DNA of 64,000 nt, taken from contig OZ243947.1 in NCBI GenBank assembly GCA_965214375.1, positions 2,046,001 to 2,110,000 of the forward strand, read 5' to 3'. Position 1 is the first letter of the stretch. Each line of letters starts with the position of its first letter. Below are positions 30,893 through 41,878 of this stretch, piece by piece. The notes beneath the pieces are model-generated. The model searched no databases. It was not told the origin of the DNA and saw only the letters and a program-made list of their open reading frames with translations. This DNA is from Endobugula sp965214375. GTDB taxonomy: Bacteria > Pseudomonadota > Gammaproteobacteria > Pseudomonadales > Cellvibrionaceae. The position numbers and the translations under genes are program-made.

Positions 30893-31635
30893 GATACCAA
30901 AACCCTGTGATTTATCGTTACCGTGCCGCACAGTATGTAGCGGGTAATATGACACAGCGCGTACGTTCACGTATTGAAGTATTGATACAGTCTGTACCTG
31001 AACTGGAAAGAGAAATATCCCATTGTGCAGATCATTTTTCGCCTATTCATGAGTATCTTCCGGTGCAAACAATAACACCTGAGCGTAAAGAGCAGTTGTG
31101 GCATGCCATAGAAAAACAATTGCCACAAACCGTCGGCGAAAATAATCAGCCATGGTGGGAAACGGTATTGCCCTGGAAAATATGTAGCGGTATAACGGCT
31201 TTTGCTGCATTGGTGTTGGCGGTCATGTTGTGGACGGGCACGGTAGTTGAGCAGCACGGTTTATCCGGCCCGGCCTATTTGGCTAATATGTCTGCCCATG
31301 ACGACCCGGCAATGCAGACACAATTTGTGGTCAGTGCTTACTCCAAGCATGAAGATCAACCCTCCCGCTTGCATATTCAATGGACAAAAAATCATGCAGG
31401 CACACACGAGGAAAAATTACATATATGGACAGAAGAGCGAGAAACAGGAAAGCTATCCTATATTGGTGTGCAGCCGCCAAAAGGTCAATCTTGGGATTTA
31501 ACCAAGCCCAAGTGGCAGGCAATTACCAATAGCCATCGTTTATTGGTGACCAGTAATAACCAAGCGCCCACAGACAATAATATTATTTTTTCTGGCTTGT
31601 GTTTACAGCTTAAAGCTTGGAAAAAACAAGCCTAG
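30877..31635 (+). CDS. Anti-sigma factor, RskA-like
   Basis: ATG at 30877 inside the sigma-factor gene. The N-terminal zinc-finger-like region ('YRYRAAQYVAGNMTQRVRSR') is followed by a single membrane helix near residues 105-125 ('GITAFAALVLAVMLW'). The periplasmic C-terminal part is RskA-like ('SYIGVQPPKGQSWDLTK'). 252 residues. It should hold the cognate sigma factor at the inner membrane. It converges with xthA. Intact. Confidence 0.87.
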   Translation: MSSCLRYQNPVIYRYRAAQYVAGNMTQRVRSRIEVLIQSVPELEREISHCADHFSPIHEYLPVQTITPERKEQLWHAIEKQLPQTVGENNQPWWETVLPWKICSGITAFAALVLAVMLWTGTVVEQHGLSGPAYLANMSAHDDPAMQTQFVVSAYSKHEDQPSRLHIQWTKNHAGTHEEKLHIWTEERETGKLSYIGVQPPKGQSWDLTKPKWQAITNSHRLLVTSNNQAPTDNNIIFSGLCLQLKAWKKQA

Positions 31636-31642
31636 TTTCTGC

Positions 31643-32458
31643 CTATATATCGTATTCAATTATTAGTGGTGCGTGGTCAGAAAATCGTTCGTCTTTATAA
31701 ATGACATCGGAATTTGGAATAATTTTATCTTGCAATCCTGAGGTCACAATATGATAGTCAATACGCCAGCCAGTATTGTTTGTCCACGCCTGCCCACGGT
31801 TAGACCACCAAGTATATTCATTTTCATTTTCATTAATGACACGAAAGGCATCGACAAATTTTAAAGGGTCATCGCGTGTATTGTCGGTATCGTTAAACAG
31901 CCAATCAAACCAGGCGCGTTCTTCAGGTAAAAAGCCAGAATTTTTTTGGTTGCCACGCCAGTTTTTAATATCCACTTTTTTATGGGCGATATTCCAGTCG
32001 CCACATAAAATAAACTCACGGCGCTTGCGCTGCATACCTTGTAGTACAGGCTCCATACGTGCCATCATATCGTATTTAAAATCCTGTCTTTCTTCCTTGG
32101 AAGAGCCTGAGGGCATATAAATAGACGCGACACTAAAGCCATTAAAGTCGGCTTGAATATAACGCCCTTCGCTATCCACATCAGACCAATCAGCATCACT
32201 AATTGCACTCAGTCCGACATGTAAGTTGCGTGGTTTTTCTTTACAGTAAATGCCAACGCCACTGTAGCCTTTCTTTTCGGCAGCATGTAAATAACGGTGA
32301 TAGCCTTTGGGGTGATAAATAGAGTCGGTTAATTGATGTTCCTGTGCTTTAAGCTCTTGCAAACAAATAATATCGGCGTCGACTTTCTGCAACCACTCAA
32401 ACATGCCTTTGCGGGCGGCAGCACGAATACCATTAACATTGATGGAAATAATTTTCAT
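31643..32458 (-). CDS. xthA: Exodeoxyribonuclease III
   Basis: AP endonuclease and 3' exonuclease in base excision repair. Motifs 'INVNGIRAA', 'CLQELKAQ', 'FILCGDWNIAH' and 'RFSDHAPLIIEYDI' are all present. 271 residues. Its ATG overlaps the stop of the upstream HTH gene (ATGA). Intact. Confidence 0.96.
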   Translation of the reverse strand: MKIISINVNGIRAAARKGMFEWLQKVDADIICLQELKAQEHQLTDSIYHPKGYHRYLHAAEKKGYSGVGIYCKEKPRNLHVGLSAISDADWSDVDSEGRYIQADFNGFSVASIYMPSGSSKEERQDFKYDMMARMEPVLQGMQRKRREFILCGDWNIAHKKVDIKNWRGNQKNSGFLPEERAWFDWLFNDTDNTRDDPLKFVDAFRVINENENEYTWWSNRGQAWTNNTGWRIDYHIVTSGLQDKIIPNSDVIYKDERFSDHAPLIIEYDI

Positions 32459-33357
32459 AAAATACTTAATTGTTTTCTTCTTCGAGATAAAGTGGGTTCG
32501 CTCATCTGAAGAATTTTCGCAACTTCTTTTTGTGTGAGCCCTTGTTGTGATAATTAATATTCAATAAGTTGTTCTTCCAGAGATTTATGATCTATATTGT
32601 CGCCTGTATGAGCCAAATTTCCTATGGTGCGCATGAGTATACGATTTTTCTGACTAAAAGGAATAAATGCCATATAGTCAGGTTGTTTCGCAGGATTTAA
32701 ATTATGAACTATTGCGCCAATATAGAGTAAAGCTAAAAATGGAGCTAAACCTACGGCATTATATTCGAGTCCTGCTGCCATGACGATAATGATAAAAAAT
32801 AAAAAAATAGCTAATGGTACAAAAGCAATGCATAAATTCATAGATTTTGTACGAACAAAAAAGTTTTTATGCTGAGATTTCTTTATATAAACTCCTAGAA
32901 TAATGCTGATAGCCAAGAAAGAAGAGGTTTGAAAAATATAGTAGAGTTCGCCTGCAACACGAGTCATAGATCCTGTGCTTTCAAGGGGTTGAGAGTCAGC
33001 AATAATTTCACGAGTAAATAATAGAACGCTATTGAGGATGAGTATAATGACAAAAATTCTATAAAGATGAATCTTCCTAAGTACTGTATTAGTCATTGCT
33101 AATGCAATACATGGCATTAAGGCAACGACCCCTCCCATACAAAAATAATTGGAAAGAAGTGAATAATAATCTCCGGTGTCATGGGGAAATCGATAAAAAT
33201 AATATAAAAGAAACTCTCAAAAGGATATTGCCATCATAAATATCAGCATAGCGATAACTAAACTATGTAAATGGCTGCCATTATAGATTTTTCGCGTGTG
33301 ACGCAAAAAGAAGCTTTTTCCTAATAGCGCAATAACTGATAACAATATATAAATCAT
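32455..33357 (-). pseudogene. Multi-pass membrane protein with C-terminal HTH, two in-frame stops
   Basis: A 301-codon frame starting at ATG 33357. About seven hydrophobic segments run from 'MIYILLSVIALLGK' to 'GLAPFLALLYIGAIVHNL'. The last 45 codons form a helix-turn-helix ('LTQKEVAKILQMSEPTLSRRR'). TGA at 33217-33219 follows 'FMMAISF', and TAA at 32554-32556 separates the membrane part from the HTH. The frame ends at 32455, overlapping xthA by four bases. The intact ancestor would be a membrane-bound transcription regulator. I do not recognise a named family. Confidence 0.68.
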
Positions 33358-33579
33358 AAGGGTCTGTTCAAAATATGCCTTAAGCTTTGTGTTTATTATT
33401 GCTCCTTTCTATAAGGATACTATATAGGATGTCGCGTATTATTGCATCTTGAGAATTTCATAATGAAATTTTTAAAAAAGTTTGCAGCCTTTGTCAGTAA
33501 GCAGTAGATTTGAGTCAAAGGAAAATCACCAATAAAAATTCAATAATAAAAAGATTAATGGTTTTTGGGGAGCGGTATC

Positions 33580-35859
33580 ATGAATTACAGGTTTTCATCC
33601 TGTTTGGGCATAGTTTCATTATTATTTATTCTTTCGCATCTTTCGTTTCAGGCTCAAGCCGATGTTGCTTTTTGCGCCAGCGTGACTGATATTTCACAAA
33701 GTGAATGTGAGGCATTAGCTGTATTTTATGAAGCAACGGGTGGAAATGATTGGCATACCAATACGGGCTGGTTTAGCTCTGCAGCAGCTTGTGATTGGTT
33801 TGGAATTACGTGTAGTTCATTACAGGTTTCGCGTTTGCAATTTGGCAGTAATAATCTGGTAGGAACAATTCCGCTAGAAGTCTATAGTCTCTCACGTTTA
33901 TCAACTCTGGATTTAAGAAATAACCAGCTAAGTGGTACGATTGCGTCAGATATTGGCAATCTTGTTAGGTTGTCAACACTCAAATTAAATCAGAATCAGC
34001 TATCTGGCCATATTCCCACTGAATTAGGTAATTTAACTAGGTTACGATCTCTGGATTTGAGTTTTAATCAATTATCAGGCTCGTTACCGTCTGAACTAGG
34101 TAATTTAACGAGTATTGATAAATTTAATATTTCACAGAATCAATTAACTGGTTATATTCCTCCAGAATTGGGAAATTTGACAAATGTCAGAGAATTTACG
34201 TTGGCAAATAATCAGCTGACGGGTGAAATCCCTGCAGAGTTTGATAATCTTGATAGCGTTGAATTTTTCTATTTAAATAACAATCAATTATCTGGCAGTA
34301 TTCCACCTGAATTAAGTGGGATGAGAAGACTTGATTATTTCCTATTATCAAATAATAACTTAACAGGCTCAATTCCACTTGCAATAGCCAATAAAAACTT
34401 TGTATATCTTATATTGAGCAATAATCAATTAACAGGTTCTATACCTTCTTCAATATCTGCCACTGTTAGACTTGAGCTAGATAACAATCAGTTCTCGGGG
34501 GTAATACCAGCAGAATTTGGTAGTCTTGAATTCTTAAATATTCTTAAACTTTCAAATAATCGATTATCCGGTGCTATTCCTCCTGAATTAGGTCACTTGA
34601 TCTACTTGGATGAGTTGGGCTTGGCGAGTAACCAGTTATCGGGCGAAATCCCCTCAGAATTAGGAAATATTACAGGCTTGGATGCTTTAAGTCTTTCAGC
34701 GAATCAATTACAAGGCGAGGTGCCGGCGGCATTAACCAGTTTTTCAGACGAGGTATTTCGTTACAATTTGCTGACCTCATCATCACTGCCAATCAGCGAC
34801 ACGGAAACAATAGCGCCCACTAATCTCATTGCGGACATTGATGATGGTCAATACCGTTTAGATTGGAGCTTGATCGATTATACCGTGGATGGTGGTGCTT
34901 ACATTATTGGCTATGCAGATAACCCTAATGGCCCGTTTACTGAACATGGCCGTACGGCAGATAAAACGGTGAGCAGTTATGTGGTTGCTGATGCAAGCAG
35001 TAATAATGATCGTTACTATGTCGTACAAAGTTACACGCCAGCACATGGTGTTGCAGGTGAGCCTGAGTATCAACAAAACAATTTATCCAGTAGTTATAGT
35101 GATGCTATCGCGTTTGACGTTGCTCCTGTTGTTACTCCTCCGGCGGATATCACAGTCACAGCAACAGGCGAAACTACTATTGTTGATCTCGGTACTGCAA
35201 CTGCGATTGATTTTCTCGATGGTGTGATCATCCCTGTTGCTGATAATACTGGCCCATTTACCATTGGCACGAACATTGTCACCTGGAGTGCGATAGATAG
35301 CGCAGGCAATGTGGGTACAGCCACGCAAATTATAACAGTAGATTCGGAGTGGGTGGTGTGCTCGGGTGAAAGCACAATCTGTAATGTTCCTGTTCCTGCA
35401 GCAGTGCGTTACGGTGCTAATGGTCAATATACGGTATCACAACAAATAGCTGATTCTATTTTTTGTGACAGCATTGTTTTTGGCGATCCCATTTTTGGTG
35501 TTTATAAATATTGTGAATACCGTTTAAGTAGCACAGCAGATTTTGATGGCGATGGTGTTTATGATGTATACCCTGTGGATGCTAGTGAAAGTGCAGATAC
35601 CGATGGTGATGGCCTTGGTGATAATGCTGACCCTGCTGTGAATGATACCAGTAATGAATCAGGTGTTAATTGGGTATTTTGTACTTATGAGTGGTCTTCT
35701 TGCCATGTGTCAGGTGATGCCTGGGTGCGTTACGGTGCTAACGGCCAATATGTTTACCAGCGCGCAAGCGGGAGTATTGCTTGTAGTAACTTGACGTTTG
35801 GTGATCCTATTTTTGGTGTATATAAATACTGTGAATATGTATTGATTGATAATGAATAA
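33580..35859 (+). CDS. Secreted leucine-rich repeat protein with HYR and Cys-rich tail
   Basis: 759 residues, intact. ATG 33580 follows GGGGAG. Signal peptide ends at 'SFQAQADV'. An N-terminal cap has paired Cys and 'NDWHTNTGWF'. About 12-13 LRRs of the 'LSGxIPxELGNLT' type follow, resembling plant-style LRRs. A HYR-like domain starts near 'PPADITVTATGETTIV'. The C-terminus has two copies of a Cys/Trp module ('VRYGANGQY', 'FGDPIFGVYKYCEY') around a calcium-binding 'DFDGDGV...DTDGDGLGD' loop. This tail is almost the same as that of the RHS protein at 41.3-41.8 kb. Likely extracellular binding to a protein or glycan partner; no target is known. Confidence 0.85.
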   Translation: MNYRFSSCLGIVSLLFILSHLSFQAQADVAFCASVTDISQSECEALAVFYEATGGNDWHTNTGWFSSAAACDWFGITCSSLQVSRLQFGSNNLVGTIPLEVYSLSRLSTLDLRNNQLSGTIASDIGNLVRLSTLKLNQNQLSGHIPTELGNLTRLRSLDLSFNQLSGSLPSELGNLTSIDKFNISQNQLTGYIPPELGNLTNVREFTLANNQLTGEIPAEFDNLDSVEFFYLNNNQLSGSIPPELSGMRRLDYFLLSNNNLTGSIPLAIANKNFVYLILSNNQLTGSIPSSISATVRLELDNNQFSGVIPAEFGSLEFLNILKLSNNRLSGAIPPELGHLIYLDELGLASNQLSGEIPSELGNITGLDALSLSANQLQGEVPAALTSFSDEVFRYNLLTSSSLPISDTETIAPTNLIADIDDGQYRLDWSLIDYTVDGGAYIIGYADNPNGPFTEHGRTADKTVSSYVVADASSNNDRYYVVQSYTPAHGVAGEPEYQQNNLSSSYSDAIAFDVAPVVTPPADITVTATGETTIVDLGTATAIDFLDGVIIPVADNTGPFTIGTNIVTWSAIDSAGNVGTATQIITVDSEWVVCSGESTICNVPVPAAVRYGANGQYTVSQQIADSIFCDSIVFGDPIFGVYKYCEYRLSSTADFDGDGVYDVYPVDASESADTDGDGLGDNADPAVNDTSNESGVNWVFCTYEWSSCHVSGDAWVRYGANGQYVYQRASGSIACSNLTFGDPIFGVYKYCEYVLIDNE
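35350..35856 (+). repeat. Shared C-terminal module, copy 1 (LRR protein)
   Basis: About 170 codons with two 'YGANGQY' and 'FGDPIFG' units around a DxDxDG loop. High nucleotide similarity to 41313-41828 suggests duplication or gene conversion between the two genes. This copy has a shorter Ca-loop spacer ('DGVYDVYPVDAS') than the other. Confidence 0.85.
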
Positions 35860-35889
35860 TAAAAATAAAGTAAATAAGCAACTAAGGTA

Positions 35890-36733
35890 ATGCAAAAAAA
35901 AATACGGCTATATTTTTTTAATATTTTTGTTTTTTCATGCTGCGTCTTATGCATCAGAAACTATTTATTTTTTTCATAATGATCATTTAGTTACACCTCA
36001 GGAAATTACTGACATTAATCAAAATATCGTGTGGGAAGTAGGTGATGATCCATTTTCTGCAGATAGGCCACTTGTCGAATTAGTGAATAACAATATTCGT
36101 TTTCCTGGCCAATATTATGATGAAGAAACGGGTCTGCACTATAATTGGAATCGTTATTATGACCCGCAAACAGGGCGTTATATCACGTCATATTTGATTG
36201 GATTGGTCGGTGGTTTAAATACTTATGGCTATGCTTATCAAAATCCTATTCTCCGATCTGACCCTACAGGCTTAGTCCCTCCGAATGATTATTACAGCCT
36301 TGAGACTAGGTTTCACCCTGAAAATATTGCAGCTAATGCCCCTCCATTAATTACTTTTTTTTCTATTTTTGGGTCAAATGATTTGAGGACCCAAAATTTA
36401 AATCCGGCAACTGAACGTTCGTATAATGATGTGTTTGCTAGGCAAGAACTGACTGATATGGACAATTATAATTTTGGACTTGCTGCAGCGGCAAATGGTT
36501 GGGGTAAATATCCTTTGTGAGTTGCGGGTGACTTAGACCAATGGGCACAAAATAAAATGGGTGATATGTGCCCTAATTGGCCTTTTTGCAGACCGATGGA
36601 TAATCCGCGTGATGTTGAAATGTGGAATCGTGGCTATGATGATTTTATGGATGGTGTTTTTGATGAATTTATATGTATGCCTAAAAAAGTTCGTCCGGGG
36701 CTGAATATTTCTCTATCAGATGGCTTCTATTAA
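35890..36733 (+). pseudogene. Secreted orphan RHS-core protein, A9 frameshift and in-frame TGA
   Basis: ATG 35890 is followed by an A9 run (35894-35902). With eight A the frame reads 'MQKKYGYIFLIFLFFHAASYA', a signal peptide joined to the RHS-associated core 'HNDHLVTPQEITD', 'FPGQYYDEETGLHYNWNRYY' and 'DPQTGRYIT'. As sequenced, the start is out of frame with the core. TGA at 36518-36520 follows 'WGKYPL', and the frame continues 66 codons ('VAGDLDQWAQNKMGDMC'). Corrected length is 280 residues. The core's usual 'SDPIGLAGG' is altered to 'SYLIGLVGG'. The C-terminal 150 residues are variable and unrecognised, a position that often carries toxins in RHS proteins. Confidence 0.72.
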
Positions 36734-36766
36734 TTTTCACTAATAAATAAAGTTTTTGAGAATAAT

Positions 36767-39700
36767 ATGAAAGTTTCAAATTTTTTTATCATTAATTTAT
36801 TGCTAATTCTCTTAAGTTTTCCTACATCAGCAGAGTTTGACCAAGATATTATCTATGAATATTGGCAAACGTATCCTCTTGACGACACTTTGGGCCTTGA
36901 CAGCTTTCCGTCCACACCTTTGTCAGATGATTTTTATCTTAATCCTACAGAAGCATGCACTATATATGCCGAGGCTAATTCATTTATTGTCATAAAAGTG
37001 ACTCAAATAGGTGAAAATTTTGCGAGTGGTAGGGGCCCTTCTCCGGGGCAAGGTGAGTGGTCATGTCAAGGGTATTTTATTGGAGATACTAATTTTAATA
37101 ATATAGAGTTCGGTCGAGTGGTATCTACTGATTGTCAACATCCGCTTATTGCAGCCCAGCCGGAATTTGAAAACCTATGTGATGAATGGCAAGACACAAT
37201 AAAACCTGTTTTTGATAAAGACCTTGAAGAGCCTATGAAAGATGATGGTGATCCCGAGTGTTGTGGTGTCGGTAATCCTATTCATGCGGCAACAGGTAAT
37301 AAATTCCAATCTGAAATAGATTTTTGAAACTGACCGTTTTGGTTTTAATTTTATCCGTTCTTATAATAGTCGTAACTTAATCAATGTCGGTCTTGGTTTG
37401 GGCTGGCAACATAATTTTCATAAATTTTTAGATGTTGCTGATGATGGCAATTCATTAACCCAAGTATCTTCGACAGGAAGAGGTGAAGTTTGGAATTTTA
37501 CTAGTGGTGTGTGGGTTGGAGATCAGGATAGTCCGCTATTATTAACTCAGAATGCAAGCTCTTATACTTTGATTAAGCCTACTGGTGATGTAGAAATTTA
37601 CGATTTGACAGGCCGTATTCTTACTGAAGAAGATCAGGCAGGTATGAGCCTTACATATACTTATGATTTTGGTGGCTTTCTAAGACAAATTACCAGTAAT
37701 CTTGTTGATAGTTTGTTGTTTGATTATGCTAAAACTTATGGTTCGTATAACCTGTCATCAGTTACTAACTCTGATGGTTCTATTTATCAATACGAATATG
37801 ATGTGAATAATAATTTAAACGTTATTATTTTTCCGGATACAACTCTTGATGATAATACGCGTAGAATTTATCACTATGAAAATACTAATTTTCCTCATCA
37901 TCTCACAGGAATTACTGATGAAAATGGCAACCGTTATGCTAATTTTGGTTATGACGTAAAAGGTCGTGGAATATTTACCGAGTATGCACAAACAACAAAT
38001 AATGTTTGTCAACAGCGTTTTGATTTAAATTACCAAGTAGCAACGGGTGTAATGGTTGTTGATGCAATCGGTACAGAAGAGTTGTGGGGTGCCCAATATA
38101 TCCTTGGTGAACATAAAAATACTTATCGAACAGTTCAAACTGATAATAAAGGCATTCACTTAAACTATGCTGCTAATGGTAACGCGACGTCTTACATTGA
38201 TTCTGAGGGCCGCACAACAAGATATACTTACAATGCTTTTAACCAAAGGCTTTCTATGACAGAGGCTTTTGGTACAACGGAAGAGCGTACTACAAGGTAT
38301 GAGTACCTGAGTAATGATGTTGATTTGATCACTAAAATAATCAGCCCAAGTATTTACGCCGACGCAAATAGAGAGACAACATTTACTTATGATACAAACT
38401 TTAATATCACCTCGATATTGATTGAGGGTTTTGATGCGGCGGGTAATACTGTCTCACGTCAAAGAGGTTTTATCTATGATAGTAATGGTAATGTCACTTT
38501 AGTTGACGGACCTAGAACTGATTTTAATGACTTGATTGTCAGTACTTACTACGACTGTGATACGGGTAGTGAATGTGGTCGTTTGCAATGTATCGAAGAT
38601 GCAGCGGGTAATGTGGTGACCTATGATGACTATTATGCCGCCGGCCGCTTGTTACAAAGCACCAATAGCAATGGTGTTATCAGTCGTTACACTTATCATC
38701 CTCGCGGCTGGATGTTAAGCATGGTGCAAACTCCACCTGAAGGTGCAACAAGAACAACATCTTTTGAATACGACAATATAGGACAATTAACAAAAACGAT
38801 TTTTCCTGACGGCACTGTAATTAATTACAGTTATGATGCTGCTCATGACTTGCGAATGGTAACAGATAATATCGGCAATAAAATAGAATACACTTATGAC
38901 GCCAAAGGTAATCGCACCAATATTCAATATTTTGATCCAGACAATAGTCTGGCAAAAAGCATACAAATTAGTTATGACATTCGTAACAACATTAGTGTGA
39001 TTGACAGAGCAGGATCAATGACACAGTTAGTCAATGATGCTGTGGGTAATGTACTCGCTACTACAGATCCTAATCAGGTATTGAGAAAACAGCAGCAATA
39101 CGATGCGTTAGATCGTTTGATAAATACTATCGATGCACTTAATAACACGACGCAGTATGGATATGATGTTGCTGATAATCTCACGCGTGTAATATCACCA
39201 AACCAGTCCGAAACTACATATGAATATGATGATCTTGGTAATAGAACTCGTGAAGTTAGTGTAGACCGTGGCGAGATTAACTATCAGCACGATCCAGCAG
39301 GAAATATTATCTCTATGCTGGATGCCCGTGGTGTTGAAGTTAATATCAGCTATGACGCTTTATCACGCCCTATCTTCTTTGATTATGTAGGTACGGAAGA
39401 AGATCTTATTAATACCTATGATACCCTCGCAGGTGATTCCGACTATTGTGGTTTTGGTCGTGGGCGTTTGTGCCAGCAGCAAGATAATGGCGGTGTAAAG
39501 AAATATCGCTATGATGCATTTGGTAATGTAATTGAGTTAACCCATACAGTTTATGGTCAAGATTATATTTGGCGGTATGAGTACGACAAGGCGGATCGAG
39601 TAATCCAAAAGACATATCCCGTTGGTCGGGAGGTGAACTATACCCGTGATGTTATCGGACGTATTACTGACGCCACCACAATAGTCGATGGTCAACTGAC

Positions 39701-41831
39701 ATCAATTATGAGTAACCGACAATATCGTAGTGATGGTTTATGGTTTGATCATGTTTTGGGTAACGGCATTGTGGATACACGTCCATATGATCAACAGGTA
39801 AGGTTACAACAGCAGTTGACAGGTACAACAGATTTACGTGTATTTACCTATGATAATAACGGCAATATTTTAAATATTACTGATAATAAAGGTACGCGCA
39901 GTTTTACGTATGATGTTTTGGATCGTTTGCAGGTGCAGACTCTTGGTATTTCACAGTGGTTATACCAATACGACGGCAATGGTAATCGTTTACAAAAGAC
40001 AGAACCTGAATCATTTCAAGAGCAATATATTTACACCGCTCATACCAACCGTTTATCAAGTATTAATAATTCAAATATCGCCCGTGATGCTGCGGGTAAT
40101 ACTTTATCTGACCAAGGTGGAGCTAGAATATTTCAATATAATGAAATGGGGCACTTGGAAACGGTTACTGCTAATAATAATGAGATAGCGCGTTATGAAT
40201 ATGACAAAGATGGCCTGCGTATCAAAAAAATTACACCAGATAAAACCACAATTTATTTGTACAACTTCGAAGGTAAACTATTAACAGAAAGTCGTATTAC
40301 CGGGGTCATTGAGCGTGAGTATTTTTATGCGGATAATGAACTACTTGCAATGATTGTGGCTGATATTCCTGATGTTGCAGTCATTAAGGTTCATGCAGAT
40401 ATTACACAAGAAGCATCAGCAATATTAACCTCTGTAAATCTTGGTGTTTCAGTTGCGACTGATACCAATGGTGCAACACTGGCAACAATTGCAGATAATG
40501 CTGGACCCTTTCCATTGGGTATAACGAGTGTGCAATGGAGTACAACAGATAGCAGTAATGTTACGATTTCAGACGTACAGCGCGTGACGATTGTTGATAC
40601 AACTGCTCCTGAAATTGCCGCACCTATAGATATTCCAGTACAAAGCTCACAGGCTATTTCAGTAAACTTGGGTTTGCCTGTAACGAGTGATATTTTCTCA
40701 GTAACTGTTTCTAATGATGCGCCTGATTTATTTCCAATAGGTGTAACATTAGTGACATGGACAGCGACAGATATTAGTGGTAACAGCTCAACGGCAACAC
40801 AGATAGTCACCGTCACAGACCCTGCTGCTAACACTGCACCTATAGTTATTGCTCCTGCTAGTATCACTCAAGAAGCAACAGCCTTGCGGACGACCGTTAC
40901 ACTTGGAGTAGCGACAGCAACAGATAACGAAGATGGTGTATTAACCCCTGTTGTTGATAACCCTGGACCGTATCCCTTAGGTTTAACAACAGTACAATGG
41001 AGTGCAACGGATAGTAGTGGTGTTACAACAACAGCTAATCAACAAGTCACTATTACTGATACTACACCTCCAGTGCTAATCCCGCCGGCGGATATTACAA
41101 TAGAAAGTGATGTACCTATTGCCATAGATATTGGTGCTGCTCAAGCGACAGATATTTTTGGTGTGGTGTTAACAGCTCCACTGAATCATCCCCCAGTATT
41201 ATTTCCGTTGGGTGAAACGGTGATTACTTGGTTTAGTTATGACCCTAGTTTTAATGTTGTCACTGCTACACAAACTATCACTGTAGTAGAGCCAAGCCTC
41301 CCAACTGCCGATTGGACAATTTGTGCTGGAGAAAGAACCATTTGCACAGTGCCTGTCCCTGCCGAAGTTTGCTACGGCGCTAATGATCAATATACAGCGT
41401 CGCAACAAGTGGCTGATTCTATTTTTTGTGACAACATAGTTTTTGGCGACCCTATTTTTGGTGTTTATAAATATTGTGAATACCGTCTAAGTAATACAGC
41501 AGATTTTGACGGTGATGGTGTTGTCGATAGTGAAGATGTTTTTCCTGCGGATGATCAAGAAAGTGCAGATACTGATAGTGATGGTTTGGGAGATAATACG
41601 GACCCAGCCGTTAACGATGCCAACAATGAGACAGGAGTGAATTGGACATTTTGTGCTTATGAGTGGCTCTCATGTAATGTTCCACAAGATGCTTGGCTGC
41701 GTTACGGCGCTAATGGCCAGTATGTTTATCAAAGAGTCAGTGGCAGCATCGATTGTAATAATCTAGCTTTTGGTGATCCAATTTTTGGGTTTTATAAGCG
41801 GTGTGAATATGTCCTGATAAATAATGAATAA
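36767..41831 (+). pseudogene. Large RHS/YD-repeat secreted protein, single +1 frameshift
   Basis: Signal peptide 'FFIINLLLILLSFPTSAEF' and a 'GNPIHAATGNK' entry motif typical of YD-repeat proteins. At a T5 run (37321-37325) the frame ends in TGA. With four T it joins 'SEIDF' to 'ETDRFGFNFIRSYNSR'. About 20 YD repeats follow ('YEYDVNNNL', 'YDALSRPIFFDY'). After the repeats come four HYR-like domains and the shared Cys/Ca tail ending 'CEYVLINNE', instead of an RHS core and toxin. The corrected protein has 1687 residues. Only one lesion is present, so this gene is close to functional. Confidence 0.8.
41313..41828 (+). repeat. Shared C-terminal module, copy 2 (RHS protein)
   Basis: Same two-unit Cys/Trp module with a central calcium-type loop ('DFDGDGVVDSEDVFPADD') as in the LRR protein. 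Stretches such as the one encoding 'FGDPIFGVYKYCEYRLS' are nearly identical at base level in both copies. Confidence 0.85.
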
Positions 41832-41878
41832 TATATTTGTAGAAAACCTATTAAAACCATAATTACAGGAGACTTTGT

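Noticed and set aside
33463..33507. 14-residue basic amphipathic peptide (MKFLKKFAAFVSKQ) before the LRR gene
   Set aside because: Peptide-toxin-like composition but no convincing ribosome site and far too short to support by sequence alone.
19793..36520. Selenocysteine at in-frame TGA codons (pilJ, chpB, chpC, RHS gene)
   Set aside because: None of these families has a Cys/Sec site there; one site is a usual Trp position and no SECIS-like element stands out.
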